From: Chroococcidiopsis thermalis PCC 7203
GTDB lineage: Bacteria > Cyanobacteriota > Cyanobacteriia > Cyanobacteriales > Chroococcidiopsidaceae
Reading direction: 5' to 3'
DNA: 64,000 nucleotides
Assembly: GCF_000317125.1 (NCBI RefSeq)
Contig: NC_019695.1
Span: 5,754,336 to 5,818,335 of the forward strand
The position numbers and the translations under genes were made by a program. The notes below the pieces were generated by a model that saw nothing but the letters and a program-made list of their open reading frames with translations, did no database searches and was not told where the DNA came from. Positions within the stretch are counted from its first letter, which is position 1. Each line of letters opens with the position of its first letter. Positions 17,541 to 27,017 of the stretch are shown in pieces.

Positions 17541-19223
17541 CTAGGGTAGGCTAACGAGGTAAGGTGAGGGAATCGCTTTAGCTCGTCCGGCGTTCACGAG
17601 TGCTTGATAGACAAAAGCAGCAACCTCAGCACGGGTAGCCTCGCGATTTGGGTTTAATTGAGTGGGTGTAGGATAGTTAATCACCAATTGTTTCTGAGTA
17701 GCGGCGGCTACGGGTTGAGCGGCGTAGTTGGGAATTTGAGCTGCGTCAGTATAAACTGCGATCGCGCTAGAATTATCCGCACTCAATTTTAGACCGTTTG
17801 CCAAGGAAACCAGCGCTTGGACTCTGGGAATTTTCTGCTCGGGTTCAAATAAATTGCCAGGATATCCAGCCACAAAACCACCTTGATATGCCGTTTGGAT
17901 CGCTTGGTAGCCCCAATATTTACGCTGAACGTCCTGAAAATTAACGGCTGGGCGTTGTCCTTTTGGTGTAAAGGCTTTACTGACAATTGCGGCAAATTGG
18001 GCGCGGGTGACAGGTTCGTCTGGCTTAAAAGTACCATCAGGGAAACCAGCAATAATATTTTTAGCAGCTAAGGCTTCAATATAAGGCTGCGCCCATAAAC
18101 CTTTGATATCGCGCAGAGCAAATTGAGCAGGGGTAAATGTGACTTTGCCAGAAATGCGCTTGGGATCGATATCGTTACCAATTGCAACCAGAGCGTTGCT
18201 CCGCGTGGCATTGTATAGGTCATAGCGCTTATTACCGCGAATCAGATTTTGTCCGGCGTTATCAGCGGAACCAATATCGGGTTGAGCGTTGACAGTGGCG
18301 ACAACTCCATCGCGATCGTTATTTTGAATCACGTTATTGCGTAAAATCGGTTGAGCCGCCTCGGAAACATAGATCCCGTCTTTATTTTGTTGAATTTGGT
18401 TATCGCTGACTAAGGGTGATGAGGTACCACCAATTGCGAGTCCAAAACCCGTAGCTTGAAAGACGTTGTTGCGAATTTCTCCCTGTGCTGCCCGTGCTAC
18501 AGAGATTCCGTTCCCACCATTTTTAATGAATCGGTTTGCTTCTATTTTGGGGCTAGCCGTTCCAGTTACAAAAATCCCGTCTCGATTGCTGTTGGCAAAA
18601 GTACTGTTCGTTACCGTAGGATTAGCTGATTCAATCCACAAGCCCGTGCCGCGTGTATTAGTGTTAGTCACGGTGACACCACTAATTGTTGTCTCTTTCT
18701 CGGCACGAATCGTGACGTTCTGTCGGGCAAAGGTAGGACTGATATACTCTCCACCACCACTGATGATAATATTCTCACCTTTAGTTGCTTCATCACCGCG
18801 TAGCGTCACGCCGGATTTGAGAGTGAGGGGAAAGGCTTCTCCAGTTTCGCTAGTATAGTTACCAGCAGCAAGTTGAACGACCGTGCCAGGTTCGGCTTGA
18901 GTCAAAGCAAAAGTAATAGTTTTGTAAGCAGATGCTTCGCTCGTACCAGCACCAGGAGTATCCGTACCGACTTCGGGATTGACGTAAATAACTTTGGCAG
19001 TGGTGGGAGCGGCAATTGGAGGTGTAGTTGGCGCTTGAGCGTGTACGATAGAAGTATCTGCTAGTGTAGCGATGGGGATCGTGCCACTGGCAACTAACAG
19101 TAAGGCGGTTAGTCCAGTTCGCCAAGGAAATAACGAGCAAACAAGCGGTTTGACGGACGAAGCGCGATTGGCAGACGAGAAAATTGGAGAATCTTGGCGT
19201 GTCATACTTGTAGGATGTGTCAT
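17541..19223 (-). CDS. Secreted SLH-domain protein with parallel beta-helix (DUF1565)
   Basis: 560 aa from the ATG at 19221-19223. A longer frame to 19340 adds 39 basic AT-rich residues that look like leader DNA, so the start is not certain. A signal peptide-like helix (TGLTALLLVASGTIPIATLA) is followed by a DUF1565 segment (IYVNPEVGTD) and right-handed beta-helix repeats rich in NxIxxN and DGI/V (about 150-370). The C-terminus has three SLH domains, which anchor envelope proteins to secondary cell-wall polymers or peptidoglycan; the first (FPDGTFKPDEPVTRAQFAAI) is textbook. Likely outer-envelope protein. Ligand or glycan substrate unknown; no catalytic residues identified. Confidence 0.85.
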   Translation of the reverse strand: MTHPTSMTRQDSPIFSSANRASSVKPLVCSLFPWRTGLTALLLVASGTIPIATLADTSIVHAQAPTTPPIAAPTTAKVIYVNPEVGTDTPGAGTSEASAYKTITFALTQAEPGTVVQLAAGNYTSETGEAFPLTLKSGVTLRGDEATKGENIIISGGGEYISPTFARQNVTIRAEKETTISGVTVTNTNTRGTGLWIESANPTVTNSTFANSNRDGIFVTGTASPKIEANRFIKNGGNGISVARAAQGEIRNNVFQATGFGLAIGGTSSPLVSDNQIQQNKDGIYVSEAAQPILRNNVIQNNDRDGVVATVNAQPDIGSADNAGQNLIRGNKRYDLYNATRSNALVAIGNDIDPKRISGKVTFTPAQFALRDIKGLWAQPYIEALAAKNIIAGFPDGTFKPDEPVTRAQFAAIVSKAFTPKGQRPAVNFQDVQRKYWGYQAIQTAYQGGFVAGYPGNLFEPEQKIPRVQALVSLANGLKLSADNSSAIAVYTDAAQIPNYAAQPVAAATQKQLVINYPTPTQLNPNREATRAEVAAFVYQALVNAGRAKAIPSPYLVSLP

Positions 19224-19520
19224 GTGCTGACGATCTGCATCTAGTAAGACAAGCGATCGCAAAAATTGCACAAAAATTTTACTTTTATTAACATTCTTGG
19301 AACGAATTCGCTTGTCCTGAGATTTGAGCTGATGACACATACCACTGCTACTATGTTCCGCAATTTTCTATAAATCTTTCGCAGAGTAGATAGTACCTGC
19401 TTTACCAAACTCGGTTAGTTGTGAGAAACAATCTTGTAGGATGAGTCTTGACTGAAAGCAACCGTGCTACTGTGTTGAAGTTAAAACAATAAAAACAACT
19501 TAAATCTTAACTTTTAATTA

Positions 19521-20051
19521 ATGCGCTTATTTTCGTTGTTGCTGCGTTATGGTTTCGCCTCCTGGGTAAGTGCAGCAATTGTATTTTCTAGCACCTCCGT
19601 TTTTGCAGCCGAACGAGTCGTACTGAAGTACCGAGCTTTTCGCGAATCAATCGCGATTGAGGATTTGACAAAGTTTGCGCGCACTGGAGAAATGTCACCC
19701 GATCTACGGGTAAACTTGGCATTAGCCCGACAAGATCCCCAGACGATTCGCCAGTCCCTTACAAATACAGTAACGGTCGATCCAATCTTGTTAGATCGAT
19801 TTCTCAACAATGCTTTAGGAGAATTATTGTTAGATGAAATAGGTAAAACCATTCATCCACCTTCGCGCCAAGCAAATCGACAAGCTCTACGCGCTGCCAT
19901 TACCTTATCTGCTCGCGATCGCCAGCTCTCGCTACTGGAAATTCTCCAAAACTACCCGACAACAGATGTGGAAGTGGAAGGCGATCGCCTGGAAGCCGTT
20001 TACAGCCAACTGCGTCGCCTAGAAGGGACTCTGAAAAATTTTTTGAAATAG
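19521..20051 (+). CDS. DUF1400 small secreted protein
   Basis: 176 aa. A signal peptide is clear (residues about 1-29, ending VFAAE). The rest matches DUF1400: AERVVLKYRAFRESIAIEDLTKFARTGE-type opening and a LLDRFLNNALGELLLDEIGK middle. DUF1400 normally precedes an alpha/beta hydrolase in cyanobacteria; here the domain stands alone, so this is either a stand-alone DUF1400 protein or a truncated hydrolase. No hydrolase remains follow. It is divergent from the SLH protein gene with about 300 bp between starts. Function unknown. Confidence 0.8.
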   Translation: MRLFSLLLRYGFASWVSAAIVFSSTSVFAAERVVLKYRAFRESIAIEDLTKFARTGEMSPDLRVNLALARQDPQTIRQSLTNTVTVDPILLDRFLNNALGELLLDEIGKTIHPPSRQANRQALRAAITLSARDRQLSLLEILQNYPTTDVEVEGDRLEAVYSQLRRLEGTLKNFLK

Positions 20052-20090
20052 TTCTGTGAGAAACAAGGAGAGTCAACCTAAAATTTGCCT

Positions 20091-20128
20091 TTTCCCTACT
20101 CCCTGCTCCCTACTCCCTGCTCCCTAAT
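20091..20128. repeat. CTCCCTGCTCCCTA low-complexity repeat
   Basis: Tandem CCCTACTCCCTGCTCC-type words between the DUF1400 gene and the next convergent gene, reaching its stop codon. Same family as the arrays translated inside the hybrid kinase and the UvrD-like helicase. Confidence 0.8.
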
Positions 20129-20324
20129 AAGCCAAAGTTTCCAGCGTTTCGCGCAAATATAGACTAACTTGACGATCGAGGTTCACCTCTTGCAGTTGGC
20201 GATCGCCAGACATCTTTTCTAACCGCCAGCGCTGAAAGCCGGAGCTAGCAGCGATTGCGCTTTTTAGTTCGTCCCAGATTTGGCTATCTTCGGATCTGCT
20301 GGTGTCTGTAGCTGGATGAGCCAT
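20124..20324 (-). CDS. Conserved small cyanobacterial protein
   Basis: 66 aa. SQIWDELKSAIAASSGFQRWRLE, then SLYLRETLETLAY at the end: a soluble, mostly helical protein. Start ATG 20322-20324, 6 bp after the low-complexity-tail membrane protein gene and in the same direction, so it is likely the last gene of the rimP-nusA-infB unit. I recognise the pattern as recurrent in cyanobacteria but know no function. Confidence 0.65.
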   Translation of the reverse strand: MAHPATDTSRSEDSQIWDELKSAIAASSGFQRWRLEKMSGDRQLQEVNLDRQVSLYLRETLETLAY

Positions 20325-20330
20325 GTTTCC

Positions 20331-20966
20331 TCATTCCTTTACTTGAGCTGTTACTTGAGCTGTGTCTGTTTGAGAGTTGGTGAGTTGGGGCAAGATGCGG
20401 TTAACTTGCCAGCCAACAATCGTAAAGTCTCGCGCTATTCTTTCTACAGGATAAGGTTTTGCCTTAGAAAATTCTGTTTCGCTAGTAACGAAAACCCGTG
20501 CCACGCTGACAGGGATTTGCAGAAATAGATTGCTTGCTAAAAAGGCAACACTAGCTACCAACAATCCTAAGCCTCGCCATTGGGGTGGTAAGGGTATGAC
20601 ATTTGCCGCGATCGGCGCGGTACGATACAACAACCATAATAGCCCTACTAGCAATACTGCTGCTACCATAGCCAGCAGGCGATTGGCAGTCGTACGAATT
20701 AACCTGAGAACTTTTCTTTGCTGCTCGTCGAGCTGAGTTGGTTTTTGTGCGACTCCCAGCACGGCAAAGATCAAAAAAGGACGGGATAGCTGCATCCACA
20801 GAACGGGTAAGACTCCGATCGCCGCCACAATTGAGAATTCTAACCACACGGGCAAGATGGGATCGCCCACAGCCAAGCCGAGCCAGCACAACTGCAACAG
20901 AATCGGCAGCGTTGCTAACCCAGCTAGGTGAATCCACAAAAATGGTTCGGAGCGAAATGATTGCAT
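20331..20966 (-). CDS. Low-complexity-tail membrane protein
   Basis: 211 aa from ATG 20964-20966 (a TTG three codons upstream is the alternative). Four hydrophobic helices (about 11-29, 42-60, 88-110, 126-146). It opens SFRSEPFLWIHLAGLATLPI and ends in a Gln/Thr-rich polar tail (LTNSQTDTAQVTAQVKE). This matches a family named for its low-complexity tail that I know from cyanobacteria. It lies directly downstream of infB. Function unknown; inner or thylakoid membrane expected. Confidence 0.8.
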   Translation of the reverse strand: MQSFRSEPFLWIHLAGLATLPILLQLCWLGLAVGDPILPVWLEFSIVAAIGVLPVLWMQLSRPFLIFAVLGVAQKPTQLDEQQRKVLRLIRTTANRLLAMVAAVLLVGLLWLLYRTAPIAANVIPLPPQWRGLGLLVASVAFLASNLFLQIPVSVARVFVTSETEFSKAKPYPVERIARDFTIVGWQVNRILPQLTNSQTDTAQVTAQVKE

Positions 20967-20979
20967 AGTTTTCAAGATG

Positions 20980-21005
20980 TCAAGACGCGCGATCGCACGT
21001 CTTGA
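20980..21005. other. Inverted repeat between infB and next gene
   Basis: TCAAGACG (20980-20987) and CGTCTTGA (20998-21005) flank a HIP1-like core. There is no U-run on either side, so it may be an mRNA stem after infB rather than a terminator. Confidence 0.5.
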
Positions 21006-21010
21006 CAGTG

Positions 21011-24000
21011 CTACCTCGTAAGCGTGCGGCGTTTTGTCACCATGTGATAGGCTTCGACGATATCGCCTTCAACCCAATCATTGAATTTATCAACGCCAAT
21101 ACCGCATTCGTAGCCGGAATTGACTTCGCGGGCATCCTCTCGCATCCGCTTGAGAGAATCTAAAGCACCTTCGTAGATCACCTTACCACCACGACGCACC
21201 CGCAGCTTGCAGTTACGCACGAGCTTGCCCGACTGCACGTAGCTACCAGCCACCTTACCGCGACCGACTGGGAAGACCTGGCGGACTTCTGCCTGACCGA
21301 GAGGTTCTTCTACCAATTCTGGCTCTAGCATACCTTCTAGGGCAGCTTGAATGTCTTCCAGCAGTTTGTAGATAATGTCGTATTCTCGAACATCTACCCC
21401 TGCTTCGTCGGCTGCTTGTCTAGCACCGCTAGCAAGCGTGGTGTTGAAGCCGATAATCACGGCGTTACTAGCTGCTGCCAAGTCGATGTCAGTTTCAGTG
21501 ACTTCTCCAGGTGCAGACAACAACATTCTGATTTGGACTTCGTTTTGTGGCAGTTGTTTGAGCGCCCCGACGATTGCTTCGACGGAACCTTGGACATCTG
21601 CCTTGAGGATCAAGTTGAGTTCCTTCAACTCGCCTTCCTGAGCCTGTGCGGATATGGAAGTTAGGGTCGCGCGTCCTTGCAGCAAGCGGAACTGACGTTG
21701 TTTCTCTGCCCGTTCGCTGGCGATCGCCCGTGCTTCCTTCTCGACGAGATACACCTCGAAATCGTCTCCAGCTGCTGGCACGTCGCTCAAGCCCAAGACC
21801 TCTACGGCGAAGGAGGGACTAGCGATATCTACCCGCCGACCGCGATCGTCCACCATAGCGCGGACTTTGCCAAATGCCGACCCAGCCACAAGGATATCGC
21901 CCACGTGCAGCGTTCCGTTTTGTACCAGCAAGGTTGCGACCGGACCTTTGGCTTTGTCAAGATGGGCTTCAATTACCGTTCCTTTCGCCGTCCGATCTGG
22001 GTTAGCGTACAGGTCTTCTACCTCTGCAACCAACAGAATCATTTCTAGCAAGCCGTCAAGGTTTTCACCTTTAATGGCGCTGACGGGAACCATAATCGTG
22101 TCTCCGCCCCATTCTTCAGGAGTTAGACTGTATTGAGTTAACTCTTGCTTGACGCGATCGGGTTGAGCGCCTTCTTTATCAATCTTATTGATTGCGACGA
22201 CAATTGGTACTTCTGCTGCTTGGGCATGACTGATCGCCTCAACCGTCTGGGGTTGAACGCCGTCATCGGCAGCAACCACTAAGATGGCAATGTCCGTCAC
22301 TCGCGCTCCTCGCGCCCGCATCGCCGTGAAGGCTTCGTGACCTGGGGTATCTAGAAATACGACTTGCTGCATTTGCCCGTTTTGTTCGACATCGACGTGG
22401 TAAGCACCGATGTGCTGGGTAATGCCTCCAGCTTCGCCCTGCGCCACTTTTGTTTTGCGGATGGCATCGAGCAAAGTCGTTTTTCCGTGGTCTACGTGAC
22501 CCATAATTGTTACGACTGGCGGACGGCGCTGGAGATTTTCCAAGTCTGCCGCATCGAGCATTTCTGTAACTTTACGGGCTTCTGCTTCTGGCTCGGCAGT
22601 TTCTACCTCTACGCCCAGTTCTTCCGCCACCATTTTAATCGTGGCAAGATCTAAACTTTGGGTAATACTAACTGCTATCCCTTTCATGAACAGAATCTTG
22701 ACAATTTCTGTATCTGGAGTTGCTAAACTCTCAGCTAGTTCTTGCACGGTGAGATTGCCCATGACTACGACTTTTTCTGGGCGTTCGCGTTTCTGTTCTG
22801 GTTCGCGGCGACGGTTGTTTTCTCGTGCTTGGCTAAACTTTTTGCTTCTAACTACACTAATAGCAGCAGGCTGCGGCTGTCCTGGACGAGCTGCTGTTTT
22901 CTGTTTTGGCGGACGAGCTATGGACAGGCTAACTTGAATTGGAGTATCGCTATCTCCGTCCTCCTCATCGTCAAAGTCTTCTTCGTCATCCAAATCGACT
23001 ATAGGCTTGAGACGTTTGGTTTTTACACCTGCCTTCGTTGCCTTTGCGTCTTGTCCTTCGTCTATCTCCTCTTCTTGCCATTTCTTGCCACCTTTACCCA
23101 CTGGACGCGGCATGGGGCGTTTGAGGATTGGCTTGTCATCCACACCGATCTCGGCGATTTCTTCCGTTCCCGGTAAAGCTTCTGCCCCATCTGGTTTAGA
23201 GCGTTCTGGTGCTACTGCTTCGCCTGCCCTCACTGGCTTAGGTCTTTGCAGTTCCAGCACGGGTTTAGGTCTAGCTGGCGTGCTTTCCGAGCTAGCAGCT
23301 GCCTCCTGCGAACGACGCATTGGTTTTTCGACTCTATCTGCCTTCGCCACTGGACGATTGGCTGCGCGATCGTCTTGCTCCCGCTTGAGAATTGGTCGCT
23401 CCGGTCGTTCCGATCGTTCCAGGCGCTCCGCTCGCTGTGGTGGCGACGGTGGTAGTCCGGCAGTTTCATCTACACCGTCTCTTGCCCCGGACGGTCTAGG
23501 GGGTGGTGTTGACAGCTTGGGTGATTCTGGTGGTCTGGATTTGTTTGTGGGTATTGAATTATCGCCCTGCTCGCTTTGGGTTGTAGGCTGAGTTTCTACT
23601 GCTTGCACTGGCTTTTGTGCTTCGGGACGGGTTGGCGCTGTTGTCGGTCGCACGGGTGAATTAGAAGCGGTCGGACGAGCTGGAGGTTGAGGTGCTACGG
23701 CAACAGAAGGTTCTGGGGGGTTAGGACGATCGGGGTTGTGCTTTGGTTTGCGAATTTCCAAGATTTGCTGTTTGTGAGGCACGACAGGTTTTGGTTTAAC
23801 TTTGTTAGTGGCTGGTTGAGGATGTGCCTTGTAGCTGTTGGCATGACCTTCTCTACCAGCAGTGACGGGGTTTGCAGCTTGTTTTTCTGCTGCTTGTCTG
23901 ATTCGCTCTGCTTCTTCTTCGCTAATAGTGCTGCTATGACTTTTCACTGCAATATTAAGCCGATCGCAAATGGCTAATATTTCCTTGTTATCCAAATTCA

Positions 24001-24043
24001 ATTCCTTTGATAGATCGTAAATTCTGACTTTGCCGTTGTTCAT
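21011..24043 (-). CDS. infB: Translation initiation factor IF-2
   Basis: 1010 aa. IF2_N domain at residues 1-55 ([18 protein letters not shown]), then a Pro/Arg/Glu-rich linker of about 430 residues as in other cyanobacteria. The GTPase domain follows: G1 [11 protein letters not shown]3 DTPGHE, G4 NKID, then domains II, III and IV ending in [19 protein letters not shown]. It binds fMet-tRNA and GTP and places the initiator on the 30S subunit. It is the large downstream gene of the rimP-nusA-ylxR-infB order, though 481 bp separate it from ylxR. A minor upstream promoter is likely in that gap. Confidence 0.98.
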   Translation of the reverse strand: MNNGKVRIYDLSKELNLDNKEILAICDRLNIAVKSHSSTISEEEAERIRQAAEKQAANPVTAGREGHANSYKAHPQPATNKVKPKPVVPHKQQILEIRKPKHNPDRPNPPEPSVAVAPQPPARPTASNSPVRPTTAPTRPEAQKPVQAVETQPTTQSEQGDNSIPTNKSRPPESPKLSTPPPRPSGARDGVDETAGLPPSPPQRAERLERSERPERPILKREQDDRAANRPVAKADRVEKPMRRSQEAAASSESTPARPKPVLELQRPKPVRAGEAVAPERSKPDGAEALPGTEEIAEIGVDDKPILKRPMPRPVGKGGKKWQEEEIDEGQDAKATKAGVKTKRLKPIVDLDDEEDFDDEEDGDSDTPIQVSLSIARPPKQKTAARPGQPQPAAISVVRSKKFSQARENNRRREPEQKRERPEKVVVMGNLTVQELAESLATPDTEIVKILFMKGIAVSITQSLDLATIKMVAEELGVEVETAEPEAEARKVTEMLDAADLENLQRRPPVVTIMGHVDHGKTTLLDAIRKTKVAQGEAGGITQHIGAYHVDVEQNGQMQQVVFLDTPGHEAFTAMRARGARVTDIAILVVAADDGVQPQTVEAISHAQAAEVPIVVAINKIDKEGAQPDRVKQELTQYSLTPEEWGGDTIMVPVSAIKGENLDGLLEMILLVAEVEDLYANPDRTAKGTVIEAHLDKAKGPVATLLVQNGTLHVGDILVAGSAFGKVRAMVDDRGRRVDIASPSFAVEVLGLSDVPAAGDDFEVYLVEKEARAIASERAEKQRQFRLLQGRATLTSISAQAQEGELKELNLILKADVQGSVEAIVGALKQLPQNEVQIRMLLSAPGEVTETDIDLAAASNAVIIGFNTTLASGARQAADEAGVDVREYDIIYKLLEDIQAALEGMLEPELVEEPLGQAEVRQVFPVGRGKVAGSYVQSGKLVRNCKLRVRRGGKVIYEGALDSLKRMREDAREVNSGYECGIGVDKFNDWVEGDIVEAYHMVTKRRTLTR

Positions 24044-24524
24044 CCATTCTTCCCCTTGTACCTACCAGCTATAACTGGATGGTTGCCCGATTTACAACAT
24101 CTCCATCCTCCGATTTTTGTATATTCGTTTACTGTTTGAATTGCGGTTCTTGCCTCCAAATGATATAACAGAGAAGCTTTCTATTTGGCTTAAATCCCTA
24201 CTTTGATAGGGTTAGCAGGTGTTTTTTGCTTGTGTTTTTTGCTTGTGTTTTTTGCTTGTGTTTTTTGCTAGCGCTCCAACTTGAGGAAATCCGGTCGCAA
24301 CTTTTGGTTGTCGATCTACTACTAGGATATTTTGACCCATATATTATTTTGGCATCAAGTTAGGTTTGCAGAAATTACCAGCTGCAAATTCCTTAACCTG
24401 TCAATGGGAATGCCGATGTGTTTGTATGCTTGATGCTCGTTCGCTCTTGTTAAGTTCAAGGAGTGGGTAAGTATAAGGGGTTGTACATATCACTGCTATC
24501 TGGCTCTGTCACCTGGTTTCGTAC
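24044..24524. other. ylxR-infB intercistronic region with tandem 13-mers
   Basis: 481 bp, unusually long for neighbours of this operon. It contains four tandem 13-bp units (TGTTTTTTGCTTG, 24220-24271; the last ends CTAG). On the transcribed minus strand these are A-rich (CAAGCAAAAAACA). I find no gene. It may carry an infB promoter. Confidence 0.55.
24220..24271. repeat. Four tandem 13-bp units
   Basis: Units at 24220-24232, 24233-24245 and 24246-24258 are identical (TGTTTTTTGCTTG); the fourth (24259-24271) ends in CTAG instead of CTTG. Confidence 0.85.
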
Positions 24525-24782
24525 TTATGGTTCTGTAACTAGGCGCTGCAATAGAGTTTGATAAAGCACCTCTGAGACTGTCTTGACCTTGAGCGATCGC
24601 CCCAAGCGGTTTTTCTTTTGCGCCACTTGTAGACAGCTTGCTTGGGGACAGATGTAAGCAGAACGCCCCATGCCCCGATCTAATTGTAACTCTCCCGAGT
24701 CGCGATCGCGGACAATGCGCCAAAACTCCGATTTTAATGCCACGCGACCGCAGCTGATACAACGGCGATAGTTAGGTTTCAT
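24525..24782 (-). CDS. ylxR: YlxR family RNA-binding protein
   Basis: 85 aa from ATG 24780-24782. It begins MKPNYRRCISCG and has RGMGRSAYICPQASCL, the GRG(A/S)YxC signature of the YlxR (DUF448) family, a small protein encoded between nusA and infB in many bacteria and thought to bind RNA or the RNase P protein. The position between nusA (65 bp upstream) and infB supports the call. Start alternatives: a TTG codon directly before the ATG. Confidence 0.92.
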   Translation of the reverse strand: MKPNYRRCISCGRVALKSEFWRIVRDRDSGELQLDRGMGRSAYICPQASCLQVAQKKNRLGRSLKVKTVSEVLYQTLLQRLVTEP

Positions 24783-24847
24783 CAACAGGAGGGGGTTGGG
24801 ACGGTGAAGAGAGCTTCAGGGGCAGTTACCAAGTCACGAGTCACAAG

Positions 24848-26182
24848 TCACAGTTCGTTAGTCGCCGATTCTTCTAGCTCCTCAGATGTTTCCAGTTCTT
24901 CATCCAATGCTTCGCCAGTGTCATCTACTGTTTCTATCATGTCTTCTAGTTCTTCCTCTGCCAATTCTTCCTCTGCTAATTCTTCCTCTAACTGTGCGGC
25001 GGCTTGTTGTCTAGCTGCTGCCGCAAATTTAGCATCTTCAGCGGCGTAATCGTATTTGTCGCGGTCTTTGATGTCAATTTTCCATCCTGTCAAACGGGCG
25101 GCTAGACGGACGTTTTGTCCTTCTTTACCAATTGCCAAACTGAGTTGATCTTCTGCCACCAATACGTGAGTCTGACGAGTTTCCGGGTCCATCAACCGTA
25201 CTTCATCCACCCTAGCCGGACTCAAAGCATTGGCAATATAAGTAGCTGGATCGGGCGACCAGCGAATCACATCAATTTTTTCTCCGCGTAATTCGTTGAC
25301 TACGACTTGAATTCGCGACCCTCTAGCGCCAATACATGCCCCTACTGGGTCTACATCTCGGTCTAGGGTATCGACAGCAATTTTTGTTCGAGGACCGACA
25401 TGCCTGGAGGGAGGATTGGCTTCCCTGGCTACAGCGACAATGCGGACGACTTCATCCTCTATTTCCGGCACTTCATTCGCAAATAAATACACGACTAGAC
25501 CAGCATCAGCCCTGGAAACTAATAACTGTGGACCTCGATGTTGTCCCTGCAAGACTTTCTTGAGATAAACCTTAAAAGTAGCATTGGCGCGATAATTATC
25601 GTTAGGTAGTTGCTCCCGCTTGGGTAGTTCTGCTTCGACTTCTGGCTGACCGAAGCTGCTACTAACCGCCATAATCACTGACTGTCGCTCAAACCGTAGT
25701 ACTCTAGCTTGCAGTACGGTATCTTCTATATCTTGAAATTCCTCTTGGATCATTTGACGCTGCTGATCGCGGAGTTTTTGCGACAAAACTTGTTTTGTCT
25801 GCATCGCTGCCATGCGTCCAAACTCTTCTTTATCTGGAGTCACGTCAACTAGCACGGAATCACCAATTTGAGCTGCATCCCCTGCAAATTCTTGCACGTC
25901 TTTGAGGGAAATCTCGTGGTCGGAGTTGGTGACTTCTTCAATAATCGTTTTAGTTGCTAGAACTCGAAAGCCTTGTTCTTCAACATCCAACTCTACTTCA
26001 AAGTTGTCAAAATATTCTTCTTCAAAATGCTTTTTGTCTAGATTTTGCGCTCGCCGATAGCGCTCGTAGCCTTTTAGCAAAGCTTCTCTCAGAGCGTTTT
26101 GTACCGCATTCCGAGGTAAATTCCGTTCGCGGCTGATGCTTTCAATTAATTCTTTTAGACCCGGTAGGCTAACCATTGACAT
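24848..26182 (-). CDS. nusA: Transcription termination/antitermination factor NusA
   Basis: 444 aa. NusA N-terminal domain (LPGLKELIESISRERNLPRNAVQNAL), S1 domain (about 135-205), then KH domains with VGACIGARGSRIQVVVNELRGEKIDVI-type motif (GACIGARGSRIQ) and SLAIGKEGQNVRLAARL. The E. coli type acidic repeats are replaced by an acidic tail with repeated EELAEEELAEEE. It binds RNA polymerase and modulates pausing and termination. Downstream of rimP by 145 bp of repeat-containing DNA, and upstream of ylxR. Confidence 0.97.
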   Translation of the reverse strand: MSMVSLPGLKELIESISRERNLPRNAVQNALREALLKGYERYRRAQNLDKKHFEEEYFDNFEVELDVEEQGFRVLATKTIIEEVTNSDHEISLKDVQEFAGDAAQIGDSVLVDVTPDKEEFGRMAAMQTKQVLSQKLRDQQRQMIQEEFQDIEDTVLQARVLRFERQSVIMAVSSSFGQPEVEAELPKREQLPNDNYRANATFKVYLKKVLQGQHRGPQLLVSRADAGLVVYLFANEVPEIEDEVVRIVAVAREANPPSRHVGPRTKIAVDTLDRDVDPVGACIGARGSRIQVVVNELRGEKIDVIRWSPDPATYIANALSPARVDEVRLMDPETRQTHVLVAEDQLSLAIGKEGQNVRLAARLTGWKIDIKDRDKYDYAAEDAKFAAAARQQAAAQLEEELAEEELAEEELEDMIETVDDTGEALDEELETSEELEESATNEL

Positions 26183-26218
26183 AATATTTAAACCTCTTTA
26201 TCTGTAGGGAGTCGGAAG

Positions 26219-26262
26219 TGGGGACAAGGAAGACAAGGAGGACAAGGGAGACAAGGGAGAAA
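26219..26262. repeat. GGACAAGG tandem array between rimP and nusA
   Basis: GGGGACAAGGAAGACAAGGA and following GACAAGGGA words form a 9-bp-period array. It lies in the rimP-nusA intercistronic gap. Same repeat class as at 2622-2679 on the other strand. Confidence 0.75.
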
Positions 26263-26327
26263 TTGCAATCCGAAATCTCAAATTCACAATTTTCCTAACC
26301 TCCAATCCCTCACTCCTAACCTCTGAT

Positions 26328-26789
26328 TTAGTGGCGCTCGTCCAGTTGTACCCTGGTGATGAGAGAGCGGGGAATGGCGATCGCCCGACCTTTTTGATTC
26401 AAAAACACTGCGGTTTCATCGCGCTTAATTAATTGACCCGTCCACTCTGTATGACCTTCATAGGGTTCGGATAAGGTGACGATCGCAGGGAATCCTTTAA
26501 AAGAAATAAAGTCTCGGTCTGCCACCAGCTGGCGCGATATCCCTGGACTAGAAACCTCCAAAACGTAAGCATCAGGAATGACATCTGCTGTATCTAGCGT
26601 TGCTTCTAAAGCGCGGCTCATGCGTTCGCAGTCGTCTAGTCCGGTGTCTTGCTGCGGATTGCGGATGTCCACGCGCAGCACTGGCGGACGATGGTTTGTA
26701 TGGAAAACAACATCAACGATTTCCAACCCTAGATCTTCTGCTACAGGCGAGGCGAGTTCAATGATTTGGGGAATTAAGGGATGAGCCAT
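26328..26789 (-). CDS. rimP: Ribosome maturation factor RimP
   Basis: 153 aa. Contains [37 protein letters not shown] and [14 protein letters not shown], the RimP signature. RimP assists 30S subunit assembly. It heads the rimP-nusA-ylxR-infB cluster. Start ATG 26787-26789. No Shine-Dalgarno is seen in the 11 nt between the start and the U-run of an intrinsic terminator on the same strand (26801-26823), which points to attenuation or to a promoter very close to the start. Confidence 0.96.
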   Translation of the reverse strand: MAHPLIPQIIELASPVAEDLGLEIVDVVFHTNHRPPVLRVDIRNPQQDTGLDDCERMSRALEATLDTADVIPDAYVLEVSSPGISRQLVADRDFISFKGFPAIVTLSEPYEGHTEWTGQLIKRDETAVFLNQKGRAIAIPRSLITRVQLDERH

Positions 26790-26800
26790 TGTTCAGACAT

Positions 26801-26823
26801 AAAAAAAGCGGGTGGACACCCAC
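26801..26823 (-). terminator. Intrinsic terminator 11 nt upstream of rimP start
   Basis: On the minus strand, GTGGGT (26823-26818) pairs with ACCCGC (26813-26808) around a GTCC loop and is followed directly by seven U (26807-26801). Then 11 nt remain to the rimP ATG. It could end the transcript of the upstream membrane protein gene, or act as a leader attenuator for the rimP-nusA-infB unit. Confidence 0.7.
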
Positions 26824-26859
26824 TTCCTGAGAAACAGTTATTTTTCCAGAAAGTTTAAA

Positions 26860-26881
26860 GGCGAAACAAATTCGTTTCGCC
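26860..26881. other. Second stem upstream of rimP
   Basis: GGCGAAAC (26860-26867) and GTTTCGCC (26874-26881) form a perfect 8-bp stem with a 6-nt loop, 36 nt upstream of the terminator stem on the minus strand. Could be part of a leader structure. Confidence 0.55.
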
Positions 26882-26934
26882 CTTACATTTGAGTTTAGCG
26901 CATCAATTAGGGGTGAGGAGCGAGGAGCGAGAGA

Positions 26935-27010
26935 ATGAGACAAGGGAGAGGGGAAAAATGTTTTTCTTCCTATCCCCCTTGTCTCCCTTGTCCTCCTTGT
27001 CCCTCACCCC
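26935..27010. repeat. GACAAGGGAGAGGGG / CCCCCTTGTCTCCCTTGTCC repeats
   Basis: Low-complexity words of the GACAAGG class followed by their reverse-complement class, so the segment has inverted-repeat character. It lies between the rimP leader and the upstream membrane protein gene. Confidence 0.65.
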
Positions 27011-27017
27011 TTACTCC

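Noticed and set aside
21347-23977. Several plus-strand frames opposite infB
   Set aside because: Shadows of a highly biased codon pattern in infB; no independent family match.
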